Counted from the stretch's first letter, positions 1-12,783 are shown. The stretch: 64,000 nt of DNA from Heterostelium album PN500 (GCF_000004825.1 NW_008805071.1:310001-374000), one strand, 5' to 3'. The notes: generated from the sequence alone by a model not told the origin. Program-made: numbers and translations.

Positions 1-2874
1 GACTGTATGAAATGCTTGGTGTATCTTGGTGGTAGATTTGCAAACTTCTTAAATGATTCGAGACGTTTGTGAGCCTCGGGATACGAGTATACAATCAACT
101 CTACGACACGTGGTGTGTGGAACAACTTGTAGAAACTTCCATCCAACTCGATAATGTCATAGAGTTGCTTGGTGTTGAATCCCGGAAGCACTGTTAACTC
201 TGGTAGTAGTACATCGTAGAACTCGTTGGTCCTTGTCACACCGATGTACTCGAGAAGGTCGAAAACATCGATTTGTTGTTGTTGTTGTTGGCGAGTCAAA
301 CAATAGAGTTTGAATCCTAGTTTCGTAATGACTGCACGCTTCTTTGCTTGTGTGGTTTTCAATGTCTGATACAATTGCTCTGCCTTTGCAATATCACCAC
401 GCTTGATCGCATACCAACAGTCGAGCAGCTCACAGATATTGTTGTTTGCATTGGCTTGTAGTTTGAATCGTTCGTAGTCATCGGGATCCATTTGAAACTT
501 CTCGTCGATAATCTGACTGGCGAGTGCACGGTAGCAACGCTCCGACGACATACCGTAGCCAATCGAACTGAATAGCTTCATGGACATTGAGAACTCACCT
601 GCCCACAACAATTGCTCGAGAATTGCATTCTTGATATAGGAATAGCGGTTGATCATCTCGTGTGGAAGATTGTCAAGGAGCAGAGCAACACCGTCATTAC
701 AATTGCTATCGATTGCCAATACATAGTAGTTGGGATTGTTGAGCCAATATCTTGTCTTTTTGGTGAACGACGACCACAAACTTTTGAAATCGTCCTTTGT
801 CAATCCGTAATACAAAAGCTCGACACATTGCAACAGGATACCGAAATTCAATTGTACAAACTCTTGGCTGCACACCTGATCCAGTGTCTTTGCCATTCGA
901 TGCAGACCGTCCGACTGTTTCGATAGTTCCATTCGCGGGAGGAATGCCAACTCTGAGAGTTGTGCCATTAAACTTTCTTCGGCATCGCTGTTGGAACGCT
1001 TGTAAATTGTATTGTTGTACTTGAAGAGATCTTCGAATGGCGTAGCGTATTGGCCACGCTCTTTAACATACTTTCGATAGATACTGTTGTCGTTTAGCTG
1101 CTGCTGTTTGGCGGAGGATTCCATTGAGATACCCCAACTCTCACGCAGTAGCTCTCTCCAGTAGTTTTCCAGCTGTCGACTGGAGTTGGCGATGGGATCA
1201 CAAAAGTGTCTGGCTATCAAGTAGTCGATCTCCTGTGATGGCGTTTCCAACAGTTGTCGCCAATGTAGTACACGGTTGATTCTACCGATATGCAAGTTGA
1301 TATAGATGACACGCTCAACGATCTTTTGCTGTGTTTCCCTACTGGATTGGCCGAACATCTCCATCATTCGCTTGACAGCCAAGCCATTATTGGCCAACGA
1401 CTCGCCATACGCAATGATAATCGATACCTGCTCGAGATTGTCACGAAGCAACGAGAGGATCTGATAGGAAGGTGAGTCGTAGCTCTTGATTCCAAAGAGA
1501 TAGATCAACGGTGCACTGTAGATTCTGCCCTGTCTGAGCAACCACTGTTCAACGACATCGATATAGCTCGCAGTAAAGTCAAAGTGTTGCGCTTTGAAGA
1601 ACTCGTGATGATACTGGTCGAGATTTGCCTTGTTGACAAGCAGCTTACTGTAGAAATCCAACGATTTCTCCACGGAACTTACTGTATCCAGCAGTGAAAC
1701 ACCGATCTTTTGAAGTTGTTCCGCCGGGATACTGTGAATGTGTTTCTCTATCAACTCGATGATACGACCGTCCATCGAAGGTATCTTCCTACAGACCTTG
1801 AAGAATGAGATGAATGCCGGCGACGACAAGTACTCTGGACAGTAGCTGAGTTGGTCGGTCAGGAACTGATAGGCACCTTCGTACTGCTCGTTGTCCATCT
1901 GATACTTTAGCAGAGTGTTGAGCGATTGGATCTGAGTGGTGTTGTCGGCATTGGGCAACACCACTTCGGTGTAGAGTGACAGTGCACTCTCAGAGTCGCC
2001 GACCATCAGCATTGCCTCCATGATAGTTTGCAGCAGTATGGGATCACTTGTATAGTCGAGCTGAGACTCTGCCAGTTCCTCCATACGCTGTTTCACCTGC
2101 GAGTGTTCCGCACGGCAATTGATGTGAAATCTCAGCACCATATTGAATGTCTTCAAGTCATACTTGATGCGATGCTCCTGAAAGCTATTGAGAACTTTCT
2201 CCACTCTTTTCTCTTCGCTCACCGATATATAAAAGTTTAAAAAGTAATTCAATGTCTTTGTCTCCAAATAGGGTGTATTTACTATCCAATCGAAAATATG
2301 ATCTATATTATGAATAGATTTACTCTTATATACTTCAGATATAATAAAACTTCTTAATCTAAAAAAGTACTACTATTAATATGAATTCAACCAACAACAC
2401 AAGATCATTATAAATCTAAATAGCTAACCGATATACATACAATCTTCTTGCTTCAGCTGGTTTATTATTTGAATAGTTTAAAATGATTGTATTTAATATC
2501 AATGAATCATCGTCACCAGAGATAGGTTTAGCCTTTTTCTTTGATGTATGATGTTTGAATATAGTTGCTCTTGATGTATCAAAGTATTGTAAATTATTAT
2601 TATTTTCATTTTTATGATTATTATTACTACTATTACTATTATTATTATCTAAAGTTATATTATTATTTTTATTATTATTATTATTATTATCTAATTCATT
2701 AGATGTATCAATATTATCTGATACTAAACTGGTTGTTGAAGAAGTTGATGTTGAAAATGACATCAAAAGATCATTGCAATAGCCTCTAAATGATTTATGT
2801 AAATAACTATTTCCATTCTTTATATTACTACTACAACTATTAACTATACATCTTGATATTCTATTTGTTAACAT
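1..2874 (-). CDS. Mitochondrial helical-repeat (PPR/TPR-like) protein, 3' end cut off
   Basis: Two exons are visible on the minus strand: 2874-2441 and 2358-1, joined over an 82-nt intron with a GTATGT donor and a TTTTTTAG acceptor; the frame stays open to the window edge, so the stop lies outside. The start is the ATG at 2874, because the upstream in-frame codon is only TTG. About 930 residues are visible. The N-terminus (MLTNRISRCIVNS, then Ser/Thr and an Asn-rich linker) looks like a mitochondrial presequence. The rest is all-helical with repeated 30-40 residue helix pairs (for example KTLNYFLNFYISVSEEKRVE, then KTFNMVLRFHINCRAEHSQV), resembling PPR or TPR arrays that bind organellar RNA or protein. 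I recognise no catalytic motif. The PPR assignment comes from texture only. Confidence 0.6.
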
Positions 2875-3107
2875 TTTATAAAGCTTAAAAGAGTCAGTCT
2901 GACAAAGAATAACCCCAGTAATATAATATAACAAATGTTTATAAAAAAAAAAAAAAAAAGTTTAATAAAAAGAAAAACGAACGAAAACTTGCTAATTGTG
3001 TCATTACCATCAATCAAGATTACTCATTACTTGGTAAAAAATATATGATATGATATGAAATGAATGTACAATTATATTTTATTTGATTATTTTACTTATA
3101 TATTACT

Positions 3108-4826
3108 TTACATATTTAATAAATAGTCTGCTATTTTTTGATATCCAAACGCTTGAGCTTGAGAGATAATATGTTGACCTGAAAATCCTTCAGTTCTATT
3201 CTCGTTTAGCCATTTGACGCAATTGAAGTGTCCATGAACTGCTGCTTTGTCCATAGCCAAGGTAGACGCACCTTCAGTACGATTGTTATGGAGCCATTCG
3301 ACGATGTCTAGTCGGCCAAAACCTGCTGCATCGTCAATAGCTTTTGTTGTCGCGCCTTCAGTTCGATTGTTGTGGAGCCATTGCACGATCTCGAAGTGGC
3401 CTGACGATGCTGCATTGTCCATGCAAAGCGTTGTACAACCTTCACTACGATTCTCATGGAGAAACTGCACCAGCTCCAAACTACCTTGATTGGCAGCTTC
3501 GTCCATCGCGTCGGTCGAACAACCTTCACTACGATTGGCATGCAACCATTTAACTATATTTATTCTTTTGTTGTAACAAGCACGATCCATAGCATCGGTA
3601 GAACATCCTTCGGTACGATGCTGATGTAGATATATTAGAACATCGAGGTGACCATTACTAGCGGCATAGGACATCGCTTGTTGTGTACATCCTTCACTGC
3701 GATTCTCAGTTAGGAATCGAACGATCTCCAAACTACCGAATCGTGAAGCACCATCAATTGCCAATGTAGTGCATCCCTCGCTTCTATTCTCATGAAGGAA
3801 TCGTACTACAGGGAGAAATCCATTGGATGCAGCATAGTTCATTGCTTTCACAGTGCATCCCTCTGTTCGCACCTGGTGTAGGTACTCAACGACATCGAGC
3901 AGCCCATTGCTCGCAGCAAGATCCATTGCATTTACTGTGCAAGCAGGTGTTGTATTCTCATTCAGCCACTTGACAATCGAGAGAGAATGCTTGGCGGCAC
4001 TGTCCAACTTTATAGTGAATGTATCTTGTTGTTGTTGTTGGTGCAGATTGTTACAAAACCATTTTACCATCTCTAGATTCTTTGACGCCAGTTCAAATAG
4101 ATTGGTATTCAACTTTAACTTTTCTAGGCTCTCTCTCTGTAAGAACTCTAGAACATGTAACTTATTTCCAGAGACAGCATGTATATACATGTTACTTCCT
4201 TTTCGCCATTCCGATCGGTTAGCAATTAGCCATTCAATGATCTCCATGATACCAATGGATGCAGCAATTTCGAACACCACTTTCATACGAGAAGGTACTA
4301 CTACAGTTGTTCTACCACCACCGAAAACAGTGTCAAGTCGGTCGCTGAAATGTTTGACAATCCCCAGGCTACGAGAGATCGGCGACATAATGAATACCTC
4401 TGGATAGTCCCAGTGGGCGATGTCGTTCATCGATTCCAGGTATTCAATGATTGCGAAATCAGCTACCTCCACTGCAACACCCAATAGTTTACAATCATAC
4501 ATTTGATTACCGATGAACGGTCTACTGAACATATTGAGTTCATCCACTAGATACTTTAGAACTGGTAGATGTCTTTTAGCAACTGCCTTTGTCAACAATC
4601 GCTTGAACAAGAAACTATCATATTTTAAAGTAGGGTTTCTCTTTTGGTATAACTTTAACAAATCTAAATAACCATAAGATACCAAAGTAATAGGTGACTC
4701 GTTCAAATCATTCCATCTCTTTGATTCATTACCATCGATAATTCTATTTATTAAATATACATAATTAAATATTTTTTGATTCAATATCTTATTATTAAAT
4801 ATATATATAAATAAATCTTTATTCAT
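3108..4826 (-). CDS. Ankyrin-repeat protein of the dictyostelid NRTEGC family
   Basis: A single exon of 572 codons, with the start placed at the ATG at 4826; the in-frame codon at 4853 is TTG. Residues about 1-80 form an F-box-like or helical head. The rest is 12 or more ankyrin-like units of about 33 residues with the signature NR(T/S)EGCTTxAMDxAAxxGH(L/F)E(I/V)VxFLHE. The units are regular, and those at 3250-3900 are most alike, pointing to recent internal duplication. Such proteins form large lineage-specific families in dictyostelids; their partners are unknown. It probably acts as a protein-binding scaffold. A second member of the same broad family lies at 21828-23495. Confidence 0.8.
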   Translation of the reverse strand: MNKDLFIYIFNNKILNQKIFNYVYLINRIIDGNESKRWNDLNESPITLVSYGYLDLLKLYQKRNPTLKYDSFLFKRLLTKAVAKRHLPVLKYLVDELNMFSRPFIGNQMYDCKLLGVAVEVADFAIIEYLESMNDIAHWDYPEVFIMSPISRSLGIVKHFSDRLDTVFGGGRTTVVVPSRMKVVFEIAASIGIMEIIEWLIANRSEWRKGSNMYIHAVSGNKLHVLEFLQRESLEKLKLNTNLFELASKNLEMVKWFCNNLHQQQQQDTFTIKLDSAAKHSLSIVKWLNENTTPACTVNAMDLAASNGLLDVVEYLHQVRTEGCTVKAMNYAASNGFLPVVRFLHENRSEGCTTLAIDGASRFGSLEIVRFLTENRSEGCTQQAMSYAASNGHLDVLIYLHQHRTEGCSTDAMDRACYNKRINIVKWLHANRSEGCSTDAMDEAANQGSLELVQFLHENRSEGCTTLCMDNAASSGHFEIVQWLHNNRTEGATTKAIDDAAGFGRLDIVEWLHNNRTEGASTLAMDKAAVHGHFNCVKWLNENRTEGFSGQHIISQAQAFGYQKIADYLLNM

Positions 4827-5149
4827 TTTTGTAAATATATAAAATTTGAACAACTAACTTTCTAAATTAAGATATTTCTAAAAAAGGGTTTGGTCCAAAA
4901 CCCTCGCCTCCAAAAAAGCCAAAAAAAAAAAAAAAAAAATATACTAAGTTTTTTTTTTCAAAGTTAATTTATAAATTATACATATATTATTATAATAATA
5001 TATGTATATGTGATAATTGTTATAATACAAGTTTATAACTATGTGTATTTTATTAAGATAATATTTTTTGGATTTAATTTATGAATAATGATTGATTATT
5101 ATTATTTATTTTTGGTGTGTTTGTCAGAAATGAGCTGATGAGCTGGAGC
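4827..5149. other. Intergenic, A+T-rich
   Basis: About 320 bp between two minus-strand genes. It holds a short inverted segment (GGTTTGGTCC / AAAACCCTCGCC), poly-A and poly-T tracts and an ATATGTATATG-rich stretch. It would serve as promoter of the ankyrin gene and 3' region of the desaturase. I see no other gene. Confidence 0.5.
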
Positions 5150-7425
5150 TTATTGTTGTTTTGATTTGTATTGAGCAATACGGAATTGAGATAGAAGATT
5201 TCTAGCGGCGTTGGAATGACCGTAGACATCACCCTTGAACATCTTGGTAGCATCCTTGCCAAGACCCATCTTGATGTACATTAATCCACCTGGATGTTCA
5301 TCGACGAACGACTCGACGTCGTGTACGATGTCATCGATGATGATAAGCTTACGTCCTTGGTTGTGGAACTGTTCAAACTCTTCGTGAGTCATGATCGGGA
5401 GTTGATCGACAGCAACACCCCAGTGAATGCTCTCGGTCATCTTGTTGGCCTCCTTCAACTGCATCTGTACCATACCCTTTTGGATCTCGTTCTGATCGAA
5501 AGTCTTTAGGCTGTGGGCTAGTCCGAGAATTTCGCATATCTTGATCATCCACTTGGTTGGATCGTATCCAAAGGTGGTGAAGGCGTTACGGTAGTCCGAG
5601 GGGAACTCGTGGTGGAAGTTGTGATAACCCTCACCGAATGTGAGAACGGCAGTGATGATACTGTCTCTTGGTGTGTGATTGTCGTCGTATGGCGATGTTC
5701 CGACAAAGTGAGCGAGTGAATTCACCATGAATGTAGAGTGGTGAACAAAGACGAGACGTGCGATGGCAGCGTAGAAGTAACCACCCATCCAATCACCCCA
5801 ACCCAATCCAGCGACCAAAGTTGGCAAGAGGATACCCATGAAGAAAGCGACCTTGACGTAGTTCTTGTGTTGCCACATGACCCAAGCATCTTCGTTCAAA
5901 TCTTCGATGTGAGACTTACCGATCTTCTTTGGATCCTGCTTGATGAACAACCAACCGAGATGTGACCACCAGAATCCGTGGTGTGCTGAATATGGATCCT
6001 TGTCGGTGTCGGTGTAACGGTGGTGAGCACGATGGTCACGTGACCACCAACGGCATGAACCTTCGATAGCACCGGCTCCAGCAAACAACAAGTAAACCTT
6101 GAGTGGCAACGAAGCAGAGTATGCACGATGAGCAAAGAGACGATGGTAACCAGCGGTAATACCCATACCGGTGATGTGGTAGTAGATCACTGACCATATG
6201 AATGTTGCTCTGCTGAGTGGCACTGTGAAGAAACCGATCAGAGCGATGATGGGGGTCGATGTTAGGAGGATGAAATGAATCCAGTTGATGTTGGCGAGGA
6301 ACTCAGAGACGGAACGCGATGGACGGTCAGCTGGAAGTTCTTGCTTTGGTTGCTTTGGCTTGGCGAGTGGGGTGTTGTCGAATGGCGAGAAGATTTCTTC
6401 AGAGAAAGTTTGGCTCTTGGAAATCAACTCACGGAAAAGATCCAACTCGAAAGTGCACTCGTAGATGTACTCACTCCATTGCTTCTGGAAGGAGTCGTAT
6501 GCCTTACGCAAGTTGTAATGTGGGATGGAAACGGCGATGTGACGTGGCAAAGCAAAGTTGATGTCCTTGACGACAAACTCGAACCACTTTGGATAGGTGA
6601 TGTGCACGTGGTAACGCTTGTCCTTCTCCTCCTCAAAGAATGGAATCGCTGGGAGGAAAGTAAAGGTGGAAACCAAGAAGTGGTAGATCAACCATGGAGC
6701 CAACCAGTAGTTGAGGAATCCGCTGACACCAAAGAACTTGAATACCAATGGGAAGAAAATACCGGCAAACACGTAGACCAAGACGATTGAAGTGAGTGCC
6801 TTCTTCTTGTCGTTCTTGTCTTCGACCTTCTTCAAATTGAAATAGTTCTCAGCCCAGTTGGAGATGGACAACAACCAGAAGAGCTTACCAGTGGCCCATG
6901 ATCTGATCAACGATGACTTGGACTTTGAGAGATTCATTCTTTCAGTGATCTTCCATGATTGGAATGGATAAAGCAATGGAAGCATAACAATTGTACCAAC
7001 AATTGAATTTACAAGTGGTGATTTCGAGAATGATTTATGATTACAATCATTTCCAATTACAAATAACTAAATGAAAATAATAAGGAAAAATTAATATTAT
7101 TTTGGAAAGTTTAAATTGTTTTTTGCTTTTTAGATTTACTTACACCGGTGATGGAAGCACCTCCGAGGAACCAACCAACTGGATAGAGATAGGATGGTAC
7201 TTTATTGATAAAGATGATGGAACATGCGATAAAGAAAATGGTGAGCAAGAGTGATGATGCTGATTTCAATCCACTCTTTTCGAAAACTTCCTTTGGTAAT
7301 GAAGCTACAATCTGTTCCAATGTAATAGTGTCTGGAATAGTTTTTGGTGATTTTCTGATAGTCTTGATGTTCTTGTATAAGACTGGTGGGTAGTTTTTAG
7401 TGACTGTGCCACTTCCTCTTCCCAT
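5150..7425 (-). CDS. Fusion: eroded DesA-like domain + Delta9 acyl-CoA desaturase + cytochrome b5
   Basis: Exons 7425-7144 and 7066-5150 join in phase 0 (GTAAGT donor, CATTTAG acceptor), giving about 732 residues. Residues 1-330 follow the cyanobacterial/plastid Delta12 (DesA/FAD6) fold: LPKEVFEKSG near the start, YPVGWFLGGASITGLFVIG, LLYPFQSW, PWLIYHFLVSTFTF and ITYPKWFEFVVKDIN. The catalytic histidines are lost: HDCGH reads NDCNH, the HDxHH box is replaced by TERMNLSK, and the third box is weak. Residues about 350-620 are a complete Delta9 (stearoyl-CoA) desaturase with boxes HRLFAH (402-407), HRAHH (439-443) and HNFHH (576-580). Residues about 650-732 are cytochrome b5 with HPGG (685-688) and a second haem His in VYGHSN. 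Expected activity: Delta9 desaturation of acyl-CoA in the ER, with its own electron donor. The role of the N-terminal domain is unknown. Confidence 0.88.
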
Positions 7426-9350
7426 TTTTTATTTTCTATTTTTTAAAAAAAAATAAATAATTAAATAATTAATATAAGTAATTGATTTTTCTATTACAAC
7501 AAAAAAGTTTTAAAAAATAAAAAAAGGTATTGATTTTTATTTGAAACAAAAACAATAGTAAAAAAAAGAAATCAAAAATAAAAAGTAGAGTAGGTGTGAT
7601 CTCGTTTATTCAATATTGAATCATCATTCATTACATTACACTACTTTACAGTAATTTATTTATATTATTGGTATTTTAGAGTTCATCATTAATTTATAAA
7701 TCCCAATATAAATCTGAAATAAATTTATAATGAGCACATGTTTTTAGATAAAAAGCTATGGGTTGATGGGATATCCCTAAATTTAGGTAACAAATAGGGG
7801 AGTGTGTTTTTTTTTTTTTTTTTTTTTGCTTTTTGAAAAGGATTTTGCTTTTTTTTTTCTATTTTGAACTAACTTCCATTTATCGACAAAATTGAATCCG
7901 AATATAAATTGATAGACTTTTGAATAAATAGTTTGAGGTGTGGGTGATTATTACTGATTCTTATCTATCTAAAAAAGACAAATCAATAAACCTGTGTGCT
8001 TAATAATAAACTGCTGAAATCTATAAAACAAACAATATCACAAAGATGAAGATGTATATAGGGATCTAATGAAGAAGAAAGGAAATCAACACAAAAAACA
8101 AACAAACAAAGAAATTGAATTGAATTGAATTGATTGTTGCCAATAAATAATTAATTTGTGATTTAATGTTTAAAAATCTGACACTGTCTCTCTGTTTCCG
8201 TCTCTGTTTTGTTTTTTTTATTTTGTTTTATTACATTAATATATTATATTATATTACTTACTTTTTGGTCTGGTTTATGATAATGATTTGTAAAATGAGA
8301 GTATCGCAGTATAAAGAACACTTTACTCGCAACTTCCTAGCTCTCTTCAGCAGCAATGCACCAAAAAAAAAAAAATTAAAATCAAAACAAAACAAAACAA
8401 ACAAAATAACAATAATTAAAAAATCAAGGTCCTCACTTCACACACACAACAAATCACTCTCACACAACAAAAATACATTTTCTACTCGCAGTGACCTGAC
8501 CCAATCATTCGGCACTTTCTTTCTCTTTTGGTCAAAATATTGATTACTTTTTTTTGCAACATTTAATCAGAGATATTTATTTTTAAACAATATTGCTGAA
8601 AATTTTTGTAATTCGAAAAAAAATGTAGAAAACAATGTGGTCCACAGTCATCAAAGGGTAGGTGTTTCCTATTAATTTCAATTTTTGAGCTGTAAAAATA
8701 AAGCTGGTTTTCAAGACGTACTGATGATCATTGATTGCCGACCTTTGAATTTTCTATTTACTATTTTTTGATTTTTATTTTTTGATTTTATAATTTTATG
8801 TTTTTAATGATTCATGACGAATAGAATAAAATACATGGTTTTTTTTTTTTTTGCTTTTAATGAAACTTTTGATTAAACAGTTTTATTGCACACTTCCACA
8901 CTCTAATTTATTTTTATATTGGTTGCGATTTCTTTTTTGTTTTGATTTGTTTTGATGCCAAACAACGACACATTGGTATTTGAATTCTCAAAAATCCTAC
9001 AATTTCCTTACATGCAAATACCTACCCAGAGATTCTTTTAGCGGAGATTATAACCCATGAGTAACGATAATTTCGAAATTATCATTGTTATCTATAATTG
9101 TATTACAGAAAAGGTAATCAATGACATTATAATATTAAATTTTCTTTCATCTTATTCTTCTCTTCAATTGGTAATTGATCAAGTAATTAAATCTTGATTA
9201 TTTAAAAATAATGATTTAATATATTTGTATTATTAGAAAACTCATAGACAAATTAAAAAAGCATAAAAATACAAAATAATAATTATTAAATAATGTATAT
9301 ATTATAATAGGAGTATGAATTATCTTTTTTTTTATGTTATTTTAAATTGT
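7426..9350. other. Long intergenic region, no gene found
   Basis: About 1.9 kb between the desaturase start and the CFDP1-like stop. It contains poly-T (7807-7827), a purine/ACAAAC-rich stretch near 8090-8115 and a T-rich block at 8200-8250. A 125-codon open frame at 8166-8543 has only low-complexity composition (FF, LL, KKK, NK) and no family resemblance. The 5' part is presumably the desaturase promoter. Confidence 0.5.
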
Positions 9351-10286
9351 TTATTTCTTTTTCGAAAGATTTTTAATAGTATTTGCCAGATTTTGGTCGG
9401 TTCTCTGTAAAAATGCTTGTTTCTCTAAATAACCGTTCTTTGCTTGTCTCTCCATATCGTTCTTCTCTAAAATATTGCTATCCTTATAGCTATCCCAATC
9501 GAGCTGTGATTTCTGAAGTGTTGTTAGTTTCTTTGGTTTACCACCCAAGTTTGATAGAACACTATCTAATCCAGGTTTTTTCTTTGCGATTCCAGCTGCT
9601 GGTTTTGGTACTACTACTTCACGTCTAAAGTTGTTATTGTTGAGTTGAGTTGTGTGTAAATAAAACTTAGTCAGTCAAGACCAATCAAATATATAAATAT
9701 CTGAATTATAACATACTCTTTAACTACTTTTTGTCCAGCGAATTCGAATACCTCTACAGTCTTTTCTTTTACCAATTCCGTGGTTTCCGCTGACTTTGGA
9801 GTGGTATCTGGAATTTCATTCATCATCTCTTCGAGAGTTTTCTCTTTCTTCTCGCCATCTTTGCTATCTTTATCGTCAGTCTCTTTTTCACCATCTAAAT
9901 CTACAACAACTTCTTCTTCTTCATCTACAGCTTCTGCTTCTTCATCCTCTTCCTCCTCTTCATCTTCATCTCCTTTTTTCTTCTTTCTATTAAGTAAGTT
10001 AAGATTTAGTTTTAATATTTATATAGACCGTTTTTACTTTTAAAACACTTTAATAGTTTGTTACTACTTACTGTTGTTTCTTTTTTGGTTGTTTTGCTTT
10101 TGTAGCTAGTTTTCTCTTTGACTTTTTTTCATCTTCTTTTGTATCGTTTTCAGCTAATTCTTGCTCACCTTCTGAAGGTTCATAGTCATCATCGTCCTCT
10201 TCGTCTTCAGAGTATGCATCCTCAGCTTGTAGCTTTGGGATTACAACATTTGCACGAGTTCTACTTCTAATAACACTATCACTCAT
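9351..10286 (-). CDS. cfdp1: CFDP1/Swc5 (BCNT) family chromatin-remodelling subunit
   Basis: Three exons: 10286-10072, 9986-9717 and 9624-9351 (donors GTAAGT and GTATGT), 252 residues. The N-terminal two thirds is very acidic with Lys-rich patches (AYSEDEEDDDDYEPSEGEQE). The C-terminal 80 residues are the BCNT-C domain: KKLTTLQKSQLDWDSYK, then NGYLEKQAFLQRTDQNL. In yeast (Swc5) and animals (CFDP1) this domain belongs to the SWR1/SRCAP complex, which deposits histone H2A.Z in nucleosomes. Length and layout match the family. The start is the ATG of MSDSVIRSRTR; upstream codons are A+T-rich leader. Nuclear location is inferred from the family. Confidence 0.9.
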
Positions 10287-10558
10287 TTTATAATATAATA
10301 TAATATATTTGTATATTGTAACTATAATATAGTAGTTAAAATCAATCAATCAACTAAATTTTTAAATGAAAAAAAAAAAAAAAATATATCCGTTAAAATT
10401 TTCCAAAAAAAAAATAAAATAAAAAAATTAATTGTAAAAAAAGATATCTAACCTAGATATATTACTTTTTTATTTTGTTTGTTGTATTGAAAAATCAATA
10501 GAGTTTTCAATTGACTTATTATTTAATGAGAAAATCAAGAGAATGAGATTTATTTTTT

Positions 10559-10740
10559 TTATTTTTTTGGTAAAGAATTAAGATCATTGGGATTTGATCG
10601 ATTTTTTTGTTCGCCCAAATACCATTCAAAAGGATATTCTGTATTTTTATAGATTTTTTTTAATTTTTCTAAATTCGATGGATTGAAAAAAAAATAAACA
10701 GGTTTTGTAAAGAAAGACCAGGCATTGGTGATTGTTACAC
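10559..10740 (-). CDS. Terminal exon of an unidentified small protein
   Basis: An open exon follows a good acceptor (TTTTTCATCAG) and ends with TAA at 10559. It encodes about 60 residues (VTITNAWSFFTKPVYFFF, then NLEKLKKIYKNTEYPFEWYL and a polar tail). The exon begins in phase 1, so at least one 5' exon is needed. Candidates at 10770-10990 are too short to choose among; an ATGAATATTTT start near 10971 is possible. The FYFFF and WYLGEQ segments suggest a small membrane-associated protein. I recognise no family. Confidence 0.35.
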
Positions 10741-11076
10741 CTGATGAAAAATTTAAACACACAGAATCAAGTAATTCACAAACATAACACTACACTTCAA
10801 CTTTGATCATTGATCACACTCATAATACATAAACACACATACACATACACAAACAAAAGAGTTAGATCAAATTTAAAACATACACAAGATTTAAAAAAGT
10901 AATTTGACAATAATATAGATCAATAATCACATTATTATTTAAATTACAATAATCAATTTTAAAATATTCATAATATATAAGTTTACTCTACTTAGGAATA
11001 AATTTATAAATTTAAAAATAATAATAAATATAGATATAGAAAATAATAATAATAAAAAAATAAAAAATAGAATAAA

Positions 11077-12756
11077 ATGGTTGAAAATATAAATAATAAT
11101 AGTAAACCATGGTCAAGATCATATCTTACTCTTACAAGTTGGGATAAGATTGCACCGTTTGAGACAATCAATCCATATGATTTAGAAGCAGGTACCATTG
11201 TTCATAGGGAGCCGCTATTTCCCATTGACCATAATATCAACTCAAAGATGGTGTTTTGGATTGGTGAGGTGTGGCGTCTCGATGTCGGCTCCATCGTATA
11301 CTCAAATAATACCACCGTAAAGAGTCAGAGTGATTACCAATCTGGATTGGCTCACCACATATTTCTGCACGGTGGTCGTGACATGGTGAATGAAGTGAAG
11401 CAAGCTGGCGAGTGCAGAATCGGTGAGGCAATCCAGACGACCGCTGGCCAACTGCCTTGCAACTATGTGATCCATACATTCGTTCCAACCTATAATCCAC
11501 GATACTTGTCGGCCGCTGAGAACGCGCTGAACTCGTGCTATCGTTCTGCACTCGGACTGGCCAGCGAGTGCAACAGTCGAACGATTGCATTCTCGTGCTT
11601 GCACGCCAACAGCAAAAAATTCCCACCCGAACTCGGATGTCATGTGGCGCTGCGTACACTTCGTCGTCACCTGGAGAAGCACTCCAGTCAGTTGGCAACG
11701 GTTGTTCTGTGTCTGGAGAACGAGGCCGATATTGAGAATTACAAACGTTGGATGCCACTTTACTTCCCGCGTAACGAGAGTGAGCTGCAACTCGGACAGA
11801 TTCACCTCCCAGAGGATTGCGGAAATATGTTTGGTGAGAAGGAGTCTGAGGAGCGAAAGATTAGAATCGACAGTTTAAATTCACAGATTTTCAGAAACTT
11901 TGACGATGACTACGTGGAGACTGAGGAGGATGACCGACTTTCATTCACCACCAACGCCGTCCAAGCAAAGACATTGGTTTACAAAAAGGAAGATCCAGAT
12001 ATTGTAAAGATTAAAAGTGTTGAAAAGAAAACAAGTAAGTTTGACAAACTGATCACAGTGATAAATAGATGATGAAAATATTCTCAGATATTAACATAAG
12101 TTGATAATTATCAGGTGAACAAATTCAACAGGAAAAGATTGAAGCAATGTATTTAGGTTATTTGGAAAAGTTGAAAACAGTCGATCTAGCAAGAATTGCA
12201 CAATTGAATTTCGTATATCAATCGACATCACCCGATAACAAACCGATCGTAGTTGTTATTGGATCGCATTTGGATCCAAAGAAAGAAGATATGGAGAGTG
12301 TTTTGCTCTACTTTATAAGAATTTTCGAAGCTATTGGACCACGTGAGTTCTCTATCATGTATTTCCACTCGAACATGTCATCGGTACCATTACCGGATAT
12401 CTCATGGTTCAAAAAGTTATTACAAATTTCCGTTTTCAAGTATGAAATAATAGTTTGTTATTTAGATTGTTTTCATTTTTTTGTATTAACTAATTAATGA
12501 TTATTATATTTATAATAGATATTCAAAGTATGTGTCAAATCTACATGTAATTCATCCAACATTCTTTTTAAAGGCAACATTCAAAGTATTGAAACCTATC
12601 TACGATATCGTAAATACAAAGATCACCTATCATGACAATTTGAACCAATTGAAACCAGTTATCGGTAGAATCAATCTTCCAAAATCAGTATTCTCCTATG
12701 AAATCAAAATTAACAACATCGATAACTTTTCATTTGAATCTATTGATGCTGCTTAA
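11077..12756 (+). CDS. gdap2: GDAP2-like protein (macro domain + CRAL-TRIO-like domain)
   Basis: Exons 11077-12034, 12115-12439 and 12519-12756 join cleanly (GTAAGT and GTATGA donors) to 506 residues. Residues about 40-250 form a macro domain of the ganglioside-induced differentiation-associated protein 2 type: IGEVWRLDVGSIVYSNN, HGGRDMVNEVKQAGECRIGE, CNYVIHTFVP and RTIAFSCLHA. After an acidic linker, the C-terminal 180 residues match the Sec14/CRAL-TRIO-like part (PIVVVIGSHLDPKKEDMES, FKYSKYVSNLHVIHPTFFLK). GDAP2 orthologues have exactly this two-domain layout. Macro domains usually bind ADP-ribose and the Sec14 part may bind lipid; its role in amoebae is not known to me. Confidence 0.92.
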
Positions 12757-12783
12757 ACATTGATTGGTGAGTAGTTGTATCAA

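Noticed and set aside
8166-8543. 125-codon plus-strand open frame
   Set aside because: Composition is phenylalanine/isoleucine runs followed by lysine/asparagine runs from A+T-rich DNA, with no family features and no splice context.
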